A stretch of DNA of 64,000 nt from Crocinitomicaceae bacterium (GTDB lineage: Bacteria > Bacteroidota > Bacteroidia > Flavobacteriales_D > Crocinitomicaceae), in assembly GCA_016719925.1 (NCBI GenBank), contig JADJYC010000002.1, positions 248,001 to 312,000 on the forward strand. The letters are read 5' to 3'. A program made the translations under genes and the position numbers. The notes under the pieces are model-generated. The model searched no databases and had not been told where the DNA came from. It saw only the letters and a program-made list of their open reading frames with translations. The stretch's first letter is position 1. Every line of letters begins with the position of its first letter. Positions 32,023 to 40,556 of the stretch are shown here, one piece after another.

Positions 32023-34212
32023 TTATCTGATCAAACTAAAATGCCCGCGGATTTCTCTTGGAATTCCATCCAGCTGATCAGTGTATTTTATGAAATAAGT
32101 GTAAGTACCAATTGGAGCAGATTTTCCGTTTTTTGTTCCGTCCCAGTTTGCATCTTCACTGGTTGAGTTCATGATCAGCTGACCCCACCTGTCAAACACC
32201 CAGATTTCATAAGTTTCTGTATCATACACAACCGGTTGCCAGATATCATTTCTTGAATCACCGTCTGGTGAAAATGCATTAGGTACATAGACTGAAGTAA
32301 ATGGAATAATATAGATAGTCTGCCAGCTGGTATCCGGACATCCGAATTCATTATATACCACCTGATACGGATAATGATAACCAGATTCTACATAAGAATG
32401 CCAAACCGGAGTTTCTGTAGTGGAATATCCATCTGTAAAATAAAAAGTCTGCTCCACCGCATTTTGTGATAAATCAGTAAAGAAAAAATTCGGATAAAAC
32501 ACTGTTGCCTCGGTAGGTGAAACTGAAAATGCAGAAACAGGACTTGGAAAAACTTCAATCAGATCAGCCATTGAAAGAGTAAGGGTATCAATACAACCAG
32601 AAGTAGTCCAGATGGTCAGAGTAACATCATACGTTCCCGGATTTACATACATATGTGACGGGTCAGACAAATTAGAAAGTTCAGTTCCGTCACCAAAATC
32701 CCACATGTAAAAAATATCAGTAGAAGCAAAAGAGGTATCATCAAAAACTGCAAAATAGGGAGCGCACATTAATTCATCTGCAATCTGAAAACCTATTTCC
32801 GGTTCAGCAAAAACAAAAACAGAATCTGTTACAGACTCTTCACAGGTCTGATAAAAAATAGTATATGTTACCGGTTGATATCCATAATCAGAATAAACTA
32901 CATTTGAAACATCCTCAGTTAATGCAGTCGAAGGAACTGCGTCACTTCCAAAATCCCATTCGAATGTTGTACCGGGTGTTGGATAAATTCCCTGTCCGTC
33001 AAAATCAAAACTGTTACCTGTTATGCATTGAGATGCCGGTAATGGAAACTGCGGCGTGATATCTTCATACACTGTAAACAATTGCCACGTGGTATCCGTG
33101 CAAGGTGCACCGCTTGGATTTACAATCAGCATGACATTGTATGTTCCTTCAGAAGGAAAAGTATACGTTGGTTCAAACAATGTACTTTGATCTGCAGTTG
33201 TTCCGGCAACACCAAAATTCCAGATATAATCTGTGCCGTTTATACTTGCGTTATCAAACGTAATTGTTAGTCCGTCACAAAAAGAAACAAAACCCGGCAT
33301 GTCAACCTGCGGTGTAATTTCTGCCTCCAGTAAAAAATTACAATTCATTACCTGAAAAATAAAATCGCGGATATTGGTGCTGAGTAAAATTCCGTTACGG
33401 TATTCTTTGACACAAACTCCGACAGCAAAAAAACCAGACATGGGCGGAACAGCTGTGAGTAATCCGGTGCTGGAATTTATATTGATAGATCCTCCGCCAA
33501 ACGGATTGGATGCGCTATAACCTCCGGCCCAGGTTATGCCTGTGTATGGTGGCGGAAGTGCAGGAATAGGACTTGGACATGTTCCGCAGTTAGGTGGAAA
33601 CAAAGTTGTTCCTCCACCCTGAAAAGGTGTCACCAAAGAATAGACAAGACTATCACCATCGGGATCAGAAGCCGAATGATCAAATATCAGCGGTTCATTT
33701 GCACACAACAATAAAGGCGGGTAATTATTAAACCTGGGACTGTTATTGCAAATTGCATCGGCCACCGGAGGAATATCAATCGTTAGTGTGATTCCCTGAT
33801 CACCCGGATTAATAAGATTTGTGGTACTGCCGGTTCTGCAGCACTTCTGATAGGATAAAGTGTAACCAGAAGCAGATGCCGGAAGCGTAACTGTTTTCTG
33901 ATAAATTGCTTCTTCAACACAAATACCTGAAGGAATACTCACGCATGGATTATTGAAAACCACATCCAGCAAATCAGGTGTTGGCATAGGAATTAAAAAA
34001 TCAAAAATCTGCGCCCCAAATCCGTTAAAAACAGTGACCGGCAAATCTGTGTCATAGGGTGTTGTTGAGTTGCAGTCACGATATAATTTAACGGTTACTT
34101 TATACGTAGTTCCACCCAGACAATCATAGTAGATTTCACCGCCCACAATGTGTGAACTAAATCCGGCAAAACCAAATTGGATCAGAAATAAAATGACAAG
34201 CAGATTTTTCAC
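32023..34212 (-). CDS. PKD-domain T9SS type B cargo protein, paralogue 1
   Basis: About 729 residues from a GTG at 34212, which gives a compact signal peptide (VKNLLVILFLIQFGF); the frame extends to 34251 without an ATG. After the signal, SSHIVGGEIYYDC opens a conserved N-terminal domain. Two or three PKD-like modules follow (IWNFGVAG, FEWDFGSD, YMWDFGDGTE). The C-terminal type B sorting domain has VPNAFSPDGDSRNDIW, DRWGQLI and ends GHFSLIR. The product should be exported by the T9SS and attached to or released at the cell surface. It is a close paralogue of the 35806-37839 gene. Confidence 0.88.
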   Translation of the reverse strand: MKNLLVILFLIQFGFAGFSSHIVGGEIYYDCLGGTTYKVTVKLYRDCNSTTPYDTDLPVTVFNGFGAQIFDFLIPMPTPDLLDVVFNNPCVSIPSGICVEEAIYQKTVTLPASASGYTLSYQKCCRTGSTTNLINPGDQGITLTIDIPPVADAICNNSPRFNNYPPLLLCANEPLIFDHSASDPDGDSLVYSLVTPFQGGGTTLFPPNCGTCPSPIPALPPPYTGITWAGGYSASNPFGGGSININSSTGLLTAVPPMSGFFAVGVCVKEYRNGILLSTNIRDFIFQVMNCNFLLEAEITPQVDMPGFVSFCDGLTITFDNASINGTDYIWNFGVAGTTADQSTLFEPTYTFPSEGTYNVMLIVNPSGAPCTDTTWQLFTVYEDITPQFPLPASQCITGNSFDFDGQGIYPTPGTTFEWDFGSDAVPSTALTEDVSNVVYSDYGYQPVTYTIFYQTCEESVTDSVFVFAEPEIGFQIADELMCAPYFAVFDDTSFASTDIFYMWDFGDGTELSNLSDPSHMYVNPGTYDVTLTIWTTSGCIDTLTLSMADLIEVFPSPVSAFSVSPTEATVFYPNFFFTDLSQNAVEQTFYFTDGYSTTETPVWHSYVESGYHYPYQVVYNEFGCPDTSWQTIYIIPFTSVYVPNAFSPDGDSRNDIWQPVVYDTETYEIWVFDRWGQLIMNSTSEDANWDGTKNGKSAPIGTYTYFIKYTDQLDGIPREIRGHFSLIR

Positions 34213-34217
34213 TACCT

Positions 34218-34225
34218 CAAATTTA
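34218..34225 (-). promoter_or_regulatory. -7 box abutting the start of PKD paralogue 1
   Basis: TAAATTTG on the minus strand fits TAnnTTTG and ends five bases before the proposed GTG. A transcript from it would be leaderless or the start lies further in. Confidence 0.3.
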
Positions 34226-34517
34226 CAAAAAAGAGCCGAAACACACTGCAACCGTTGGAGACTGTTCGCTACTTGTATCAGCGGTTGCCCACATTTGTTA
34301 AGACGTTTGAAGGGTGTAAAAGTTTACTGCGGTGCCAAAATAAATCGTGTGGAAGTAAATTAGAACCATAGCAGAGAAAGGTCGCGATCAATCCATATTT
34401 TCATGTTAAGCCATGTACATGTCAGTTTGCCCATGGTGTATTTATATTTAAAGTTACATGACATCTAAAAATTTTTATTGAATATCTTCACAAGATAAAT
34501 CAGCAGTATTAAACGCT

Positions 34518-35632
34518 ATGACGAAGTCTTCACTTTTATTATTATTTATATTTTCTTTTGCTTCAGGATGGGCTCAGGAAAAAGGGATCTATTACAATCT
34601 TTCAGACGCCAAGAAAGAGATTGACAGCGTAAAGGTGCTGAGGTTACAAAACCTGGGATGGACAAACTTTCCTTCTTCAATTTGCACAATGATCAATTTA
34701 GAAGAACTTGACATTTCCAAGAATAAGCTTGCTGAAATTCCAGTATGCATAACCAAGTTAATTAATTTAAAAAAGCTCAATCTTTACGGAGACAATACGT
34801 TTAAAAAATTTCCGGAATCAATTTGCGGTATTACTTCATTAAAAGAACTTACTATTGATGGAGACAAAATACATGTCATTCCATCAAGCATTGGTAATCT
34901 GGTAAATTTAGAATATCTCTTTATGCCGGATTTAATTGATACTATTCCTGATAGTTTTGGCAACTTAGTCAAGCTTAAGTCGCTGACCTTATACCTTAAA
35001 AATTTTACAGTTCTTCCAGCATGTTTTTCGCGCTTAATTTCATTGCAGAATTTACATGTGAATTGTTCAGGAATGGCAAAAATTCCATCAGATTTTGGAG
35101 CTCTTACCAAAATGAAACGTCTTTTCATTGGTTCTGATATTACTGAACTACCTGAGAGTTTTGGCAAAATGACGTATCTCACCGATTTAATGATCCAAGG
35201 ACCTTTGGAATCAGGTCTCCCTGTATCATTTAAGAATTTGAAAATGTTGGATACTCTTTGGCTGACAAGTCTTAAGATGCCTGAGTTTCCAATTAGTGTT
35301 TGTTCTCTTACAAAACTTGAGCATTTGGTTTTAACATCTGCCTATGGCGCAAATCTGAACTGGACTATTCCAACCCAAATCAGTATGCTTAAAAATTGAA
35401 GTATCTGGATATTTCAGGTAATGGGTTAACATCACTGCCTGACGAAATTGGCTCACTCTTGCTCCTTGAAGAACTAAATGTTGGTGGAAATAAACTTTCA
35501 AACTTGCCTGCCTCCATTTCAAAATTGCAAAACCTGAAGCAACTGAATATTATTGGTAATCCGATATCAAAAGAAGATCTGGCAACAATAAAGTCTTTAG
35601 TTCCGGCTTCATGCAACGTCATTTTCTATTGA
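34518..35632 (+). CDS. Secreted leucine-rich-repeat protein, frame broken near 35391
   Basis: About 371 residues after correction. A signal peptide (LLLLFIFSFASG, ending WAQ) is followed by about 13 leucine-rich repeats of 22-24 residues (for example LEELDISKNKLAEIPVC, LKSLTLYLKNFTVLPAC). The first frame ends at a TGA at 35397. The remaining repeats (LKYLDISGNGLTSLPDE and onward) are one base out of frame. An extra A or T in AAAAATT (35391-35397) joins the halves within a normal repeat. There is no T9SS sorting domain, so it is probably periplasmic or surface bound. It lies between the two PKD paralogues on the opposite strand. The ligand is unknown. Confidence 0.85.
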
Positions 35633-35805
35633 CATCTCTACTGGCTAATTACCAAAATTAATATGACTGATTTAAAAGTTGATGTCTGAAGTGCATCAAA
35701 GGGATGATTTATGAAAGAATAAATTAACCTTCACGCTGAAGGCCTGATTTCGATTGTGAAAATTTCTCAGCGTTAAAACAAGCGTTGTAAAAAAATCAAT
35801 ACAAC

Positions 35806-37839
35806 CTACCGAATCAAACTAAAATGCCCTCTGATTTCTTCCGGAAGACCGGTGTCGATATCTGTGTATTTGATGAAATACGTATAGACACCAATTGGTG
35901 ACGGTTTTCCATTCATGGTTCCATCCCAGCCTACCTGTTCATCTGTTGTATTTAATATAGGCTGACCCCAGCGGTCAAAAACCCATAATTCATATGTTTC
36001 AGTATCATATACAACCGGCTGCCAGATATCATTTCTGCCGTTTCCATCTGGAGTAAATGAATTTGGAACATATATGGTAGTGTACGGAATTACATACACT
36101 GCCTGCCAGCTTGTATCCGGACATCCGTATTGATTAATCACCACCTGATACGGATAATGCCAGCCTGATTCCACATATGAATGCCAGGTGAATCTGTCAG
36201 CTGTACTTGCTCCGTCATCAAAATAATAATAATGTTCCTGACTGTCCTGCGAATAATCTTCAAAATAAAAATGCGGATGAAATACATCTGCCTCCGGAGG
36301 GTTCACTGTAAATTCAGAAACCGGACTTGGAAAAACTTCAATCAAACCTGGTTCAGTTAATGTCAAGGTATCAATGCAACCGGCATCGGTCCATATAGTC
36401 AGTGTAACATCATATACACCCGGATTGGGATACATATGTGTTGGATTCTGCAGCGGAGACAAATCAGAACCGTCACCAAAATTCCACTGATAATAAATTT
36501 GCGTATGCGCAAAACTGGTATCAAAAAATTCAGCAAAATACGGCGCACACATTAATTCATCCGGTACATAAAAACCAATTTCTGGCTCAGCATAAATAAA
36601 AACTGAATCGGTATAACTTACTTCACACACATCATAAAAAACGGTATAGGTGACATGCTGATAACCGTAATCTGAATAGACCACATTCAGCACATCTTCT
36701 GTAAATGCTGTATCAGGATTTGTTGTTGCACCAAACTCCCACATAAATGTTGTGCCACCCGGATTTACAATCAACTGCACATTATAAGTTCCTGCTGACG
36801 GAAAAGTATAAGACGGTTCAAATGCTGTACTGACATCTGCAGTTGTACCGGCAACACCAAAATTCCAAAGATAATTTGTGCCACCGTAACTGTCATTTTC
36901 AAAATCTATGGTAAGTCCCTGACAAAAAGAAACGAAAGTGGTCATGTCTACCTGAGGAACAACTTCTGCCTCCAGATTGACCTGGCAACTCATTACTTTA
37001 AATAAAAAATCTCTGACAGTTGTACTGATTAATACACCTGCGCGATATTCTTTAGCAGCAACTCCAACTACATACAAACCAGGTACAGTAGGTGTTGCCG
37101 TTAACAATCCGGTGGTTGAATTGATGCTGATTGGATCAGGTCCAAAAGGAGCTGTTTGAGAATATCCGCCTCCCCAGATAACCGGAGAATATGGCGGTGG
37201 TGATGCAGGATTTGGAGCCGGTGCAACACTTGTTCCTCCAAGCCATGGCTGAACTAATTCGTAAACAATGACATCACCATCCGGTTCAGTTGCTGAATGA
37301 TCAAAAACCAATTGCTGACCTGCACACAATAATAACGGAGGATAATTTGTAAACCGCGGACTGCTGTTGCAGATTGCTGAAGCTGCGGGCGGAATCTGAA
37401 TAGTCAAAGTCAAACCCTGATCTTCCGGCACAGATAAATTTGTGACTGCAGGTCCTCTGCAGCATCGCTGATATGAAAGTTTGTATCCGTTTGCAGATGC
37501 CGGAAGCGTAACCACTTTCTGGTAGATCGCTTCTTCAACACAAATTCCTGATGGAATTGAAACGCACGGATTATTAAATATAACAGGTAAAACCACTGAA
37601 CCCGGAAATGCAATATCAAATTGATCAATCTGCACATTACTTCCGTTAAAAACAGTCACAGGCAACGGGTCATCATACGCTGCTCCGGTTGATGCACAAT
37701 CCCGGTAAATTTTTAATGTGATACGATATTGACTTCCGCCTAAACAATCATAATACATTTCACCTCCAACAATGTGAGATGCATTTGCAAAATTTAATGC
37801 AAAGAAAATCAAGACCGGTATTAGCAGTAATCTTTTCAA
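35806..37839 (-). CDS. PKD-domain T9SS type B cargo protein, paralogue 2
   Basis: About 677 residues. No ATG start is available; the TTG at 37839 aligns with the GTG of paralogue 1 and gives the signal peptide LKRLLLIPVLIFFALN ending NASHIVGG. The N-terminal domain, PKD modules (YQWNFGDGSDLS) and type B CTD (VPNSFTPDGNGRNDIW, ending GHFSLIR) match paralogue 1 throughout. It lacks about 50 residues between the first and second PKD-like modules: NVQLIVNPGG runs directly into TTFMWEFG. The joint is in frame. Role as for paralogue 1. Confidence 0.88.
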   Translation of the reverse strand: MKRLLLIPVLIFFALNFANASHIVGGEMYYDCLGGSQYRITLKIYRDCASTGAAYDDPLPVTVFNGSNVQIDQFDIAFPGSVVLPVIFNNPCVSIPSGICVEEAIYQKVVTLPASANGYKLSYQRCCRGPAVTNLSVPEDQGLTLTIQIPPAASAICNSSPRFTNYPPLLLCAGQQLVFDHSATEPDGDVIVYELVQPWLGGTSVAPAPNPASPPPYSPVIWGGGYSQTAPFGPDPISINSTTGLLTATPTVPGLYVVGVAAKEYRAGVLISTTVRDFLFKVMSCQVNLEAEVVPQVDMTTFVSFCQGLTIDFENDSYGGTNYLWNFGVAGTTADVSTAFEPSYTFPSAGTYNVQLIVNPGGTTFMWEFGATTNPDTAFTEDVLNVVYSDYGYQHVTYTVFYDVCEVSYTDSVFIYAEPEIGFYVPDELMCAPYFAEFFDTSFAHTQIYYQWNFGDGSDLSPLQNPTHMYPNPGVYDVTLTIWTDAGCIDTLTLTEPGLIEVFPSPVSEFTVNPPEADVFHPHFYFEDYSQDSQEHYYYFDDGASTADRFTWHSYVESGWHYPYQVVINQYGCPDTSWQAVYVIPYTTIYVPNSFTPDGNGRNDIWQPVVYDTETYELWVFDRWGQPILNTTDEQVGWDGTMNGKPSPIGVYTYFIKYTDIDTGLPEEIRGHFSLIR

Positions 37840-37848
37840 AATCAAACT

Positions 37849-37856
37849 CAAAAGTA
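37849..37856 (-). promoter_or_regulatory. -7 box of PKD paralogue 2
   Basis: TACTTTTG on the minus strand fits TAnnTTTG and ends nine bases before the proposed TTG. The 11-base word TTGTTAAGACG (37877-37887, plus strand) just upstream is shared with the region upstream of paralogue 1 (34295-34305). Confidence 0.35.
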
Positions 37857-37964
37857 ACGAAAATGCACCGTTTTAATTGTTAAGACGCTTTAAATGAGGG
37901 TTTCGTTGATTCACCATACAAAAATCCTGCCTTAAAGCGGCATTCAATTTACTTTGGGATGTAT

Positions 37965-38480
37965 TTAATCTATATCACTGTAAACAGGACCAGTAACAGC
38001 TTTGAGCTTATCAATCAGGGTGACAAAATAAATATGGCTGGCCTCTTCTTCCGTTTTCCACGGATAAACACGTTGATATGGGGTATCATATCCAACAGCT
38101 GAGACCTGATACAGGGCCCATAGCGTACTAAGGTAATTAGCTTTATTTCTTTCTGCTTTGGCAAGACCTTTGAGTCTCTTTAACAGAAAAACAAATTCAG
38201 CACGACTCTTTTTTCCGTTTTCTACAATTCGTTTTTGATTCCTTTCATCCTTTCTCAGATCCATTTCAGGAGCGTTGATAAAATTTGATTCAAGCACCCA
38301 AATTGGTTTTTCACAGTAAATTTTCAAGGTATCATAATGTAAATCCATTGACCATCCTTCAGGCAGCACAGCACTCAATGCGTTCAGTCTGTCATCTAAT
38401 TTTGACCTGGATGACTGAAAAGAAATCAGCAAAACAACGAATGGAAGAAAAATTAACGCCTTTTGTTTCAGTTTTCTCAT
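37965..38480 (-). CDS. Small secreted or membrane-anchored protein of unknown function
   Basis: 171 residues from the ATG at 38480, chosen because it begins a signal or anchor segment (MRKLKQKALIFLPFVVLLIS); the frame reaches 38522. The rest is soluble and basic, with no recognised domain. It is convergent with nothing and sits between PKD paralogue 2 and the sigma-factor gene, divergent from the latter. Function unknown. Confidence 0.6.
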   Translation of the reverse strand: MRKLKQKALIFLPFVVLLISFQSSRSKLDDRLNALSAVLPEGWSMDLHYDTLKIYCEKPIWVLESNFINAPEMDLRKDERNQKRIVENGKKSRAEFVFLLKRLKGLAKAERNKANYLSTLWALYQVSAVGYDTPYQRVYPWKTEEEASHIYFVTLIDKLKAVTGPVYSDID

Positions 38481-38624
38481 ACTATATTGTACGTGATAAA
38501 TCAATAAATGGTTTGCAGTCATAGACCTTATTGATTATGGCGCAATAGATGGAATAATTAAATTTTTCTTTCCCCTTTGGTTACTTTTTAAAAAATCTGA
38601 CATAAATTGATAAAGAAAGCTAAA

Positions 38625-39188
38625 ATGACTGATCAGGAAATCATAGCACAGATAAGAACCGGTAAAAGGGAACAGGCCATCAAGGCATTGTATACTGAAT
38701 TTCCGAAAATAAAAAGCAACATCATATACAGTGGAGGTGATGCTGAAATTGCGCGCGAAATTTTTCACGATAGTTTAATCCTGCTAATTGAAAAAGTTTC
38801 CAATCCGCAATTTGAACTTACTTCAAAACTCTCCACCTATTTATTCGGTATAAACAGATTTCTATGGAAGAATGAACTCAGAAGAAGAAATAAAAATCCG
38901 GAACTGGAATGGAAGGATACGTTGATTTTATCTGCAGATGAAATCGGATATAATGAAGAGAAAGAAGAAAAAATAAAACTGCTTGAGAAAGTTCTGAATC
39001 AGATAACCGACCGGTGCAAAAAAATTCTGGAATTATTTTATTTCAAGAAAGAAGATATGAATGCCATTGCAAAACAACTTGAATTTTCAAGTGTGAATTC
39101 TGCTAAGACGCAAAAATACAAATGCATGGAGAGAGCCATAGAACTTGCCAGACAATTAAATCCAAACGAACTTCAAACACAGGCCTGA
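38625..39188 (+). CDS. ECF-type RNA polymerase sigma factor
   Basis: 187 residues from the ATG at 38625 (MTDQEIIAQIRTGKREQAI); an extension to a TTG at 38607 is less likely. Region 2 is seen in FHDSLILLIEKV and LSTYLFGINRFLWKNELRRR, and region 4 in CKKILELFYFKKEDMNAIAKQL with the helix-turn-helix SVNSAKTQKYKCMERA. ECF factors turn on small regulons in response to envelope signals. The stop is two bases before the next gene, whose product looks like its anti-sigma partner. Confidence 0.88.
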   Translation: MTDQEIIAQIRTGKREQAIKALYTEFPKIKSNIIYSGGDAEIAREIFHDSLILLIEKVSNPQFELTSKLSTYLFGINRFLWKNELRRRNKNPELEWKDTLILSADEIGYNEEKEEKIKLLEKVLNQITDRCKKILELFYFKKEDMNAIAKQLEFSSVNSAKTQKYKCMERAIELARQLNPNELQTQA

Positions 39189-39190
39189 AT

Positions 39191-40183
39191 ATGAGAGCAG
39201 ATTTACATACCATGGAGCAAATTGATTTGTATTTACAGGGCAAATTACAGGGATCAGAATTAAGTCAGTTTCAAAATCAGCTTGCGATTAATCCTGAATT
39301 ACAATCACTGGTCAACGATCAGCAATTATTGATTCAGACCGTGAGCAGAAAAGCTTTACTTGCAGAAATTAATGCGGTTGCGGGAATTGGCGGAACTGCA
39401 TGGTATGCCAATCCCTGGGTAGGAATTGGTGGTGCCGCACTGGTCATCGGAGGAATTACTGCCGCGGTGTATTTTTCATCAGACAACAACCCGGAGATAA
39501 ATGAGCAGTCAGAAATTATCACTCAAAATTTTGATTCAACGCTGGTAGAAGATACGATTGTTGAAGATGGAACAACCTATTTTGTGATGGAAGATGGTGA
39601 GCGGATTGTACCGGATATTCCGCAAAACAAACATCTGGTAAACAACACCATTAATGAAGAAAATAACTCATCCAATCAATACAATCCTGCTGAAGAATCT
39701 GCTCAAAATCTTAATTACACCAATGAAAATAACAGTTATGTGACTAGTACACCGGATGACGTTCAGACCAGTGATAAAAATGAAACACGTGACCTCAACA
39801 GAATAGCAAGTTATCCAAAAGGAGACGTTGCTCTGAATTCATTTATTAATGAAAACATGCGTTTCCCCGGCACATCTAAAGAAAAGAAAATTTCAGGAAA
39901 TGTTAAAGTAACTTTTCTGGTCACATCAGAAGGAACAAGAACCAATATTGAGTCAACCTGTTTTAACCTGCGTGATGAAAATGACAAACCAATGAATTCA
40001 ACTCAAATGGTCTTGAATCAAAAAATAGCAAACTTATTTGAACGTGAAGCTGAACGGGTAGTAAGAATAATGCCGGTATGGATTCCGGCGACAGATTCAC
40101 AAGGTAATTCAGTTCTCTCAGCACAAGAGTTGTACTTTAATTTCAGTTTGAAAAATGGGAATTCTGTTTACCGGTTGGATTGA
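39191..40183 (+). CDS. Anti-sigma-like membrane protein with TonB-type C-terminal domain
   Basis: 330 residues from the ATG at 39191. The N-terminal 60 residues (MEQIDLYLQGKLQGSELSQF) resemble the cytoplasmic domain of anti-sigma factors. One membrane helix follows (about 72-95, VGIGGAALVIGGITAAVYF). An acidic Asn-rich linker leads to a C-terminal domain (about 210-330) with INENMRFPGTS and GNVKVTFLVTSEGT, as in TonB C-terminal domains. It therefore may sense a periplasmic partner and release the sigma factor encoded two bases upstream. Both assignments rest on motif resemblance; the pairing is inference. Confidence 0.75.
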   Translation: MRADLHTMEQIDLYLQGKLQGSELSQFQNQLAINPELQSLVNDQQLLIQTVSRKALLAEINAVAGIGGTAWYANPWVGIGGAALVIGGITAAVYFSSDNNPEINEQSEIITQNFDSTLVEDTIVEDGTTYFVMEDGERIVPDIPQNKHLVNNTINEENNSSNQYNPAEESAQNLNYTNENNSYVTSTPDDVQTSDKNETRDLNRIASYPKGDVALNSFINENMRFPGTSKEKKISGNVKVTFLVTSEGTRTNIESTCFNLRDENDKPMNSTQMVLNQKIANLFEREAERVVRIMPVWIPATDSQGNSVLSAQELYFNFSLKNGNSVYRLD

Positions 40184-40556
40184 AATGGAGGACTAAGGGC
40201 TAAGGGCAGAGGGCAAAGGACAAAGGGCTAAGGGCAAAGGGGTACGTTTTTTTGTAATCATCGGTTATTGCGCTGCGCCGAAGTATTGTGATTTTCAGTT
40301 GATGAGTTGAGAGTTGAATTCATTTTAGGATTTTAGACCTCTAGAATTTTTTAAGTTGACTCCTGACTAAAAAAATCCACCTTATCACTTTACCAGAATT
40401 TATCAGATTTTCGATTTAATATGGCTGACTAATGCAAAAAGTCTTTTTAGACCTTAAGGATTTTTTGAGATTATTGTTGATGAGTTAACTCCTGACTAAA
40501 GACTCCTGACTTCCCTTTAGGATTTCTCGACCTTTAGAATTTCTTATTTTCAAAAA
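40184..40556. repeat. Intergenic cluster of word repeats
   Basis: 373 bases without a gene. GGGCTAA/GGACAAA words (40190-40240) are followed by GTTGATGAGTTGAGAGTTGA (near 40298) and by two copies of ACTCCTGACTAA (near 40363 and 40487). ACCTTTAGAATTTCTT-like words recur near 40338, 40455 and 40529. The same words appear at 3361-3610 and 56080-56310. Confidence 0.75.
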
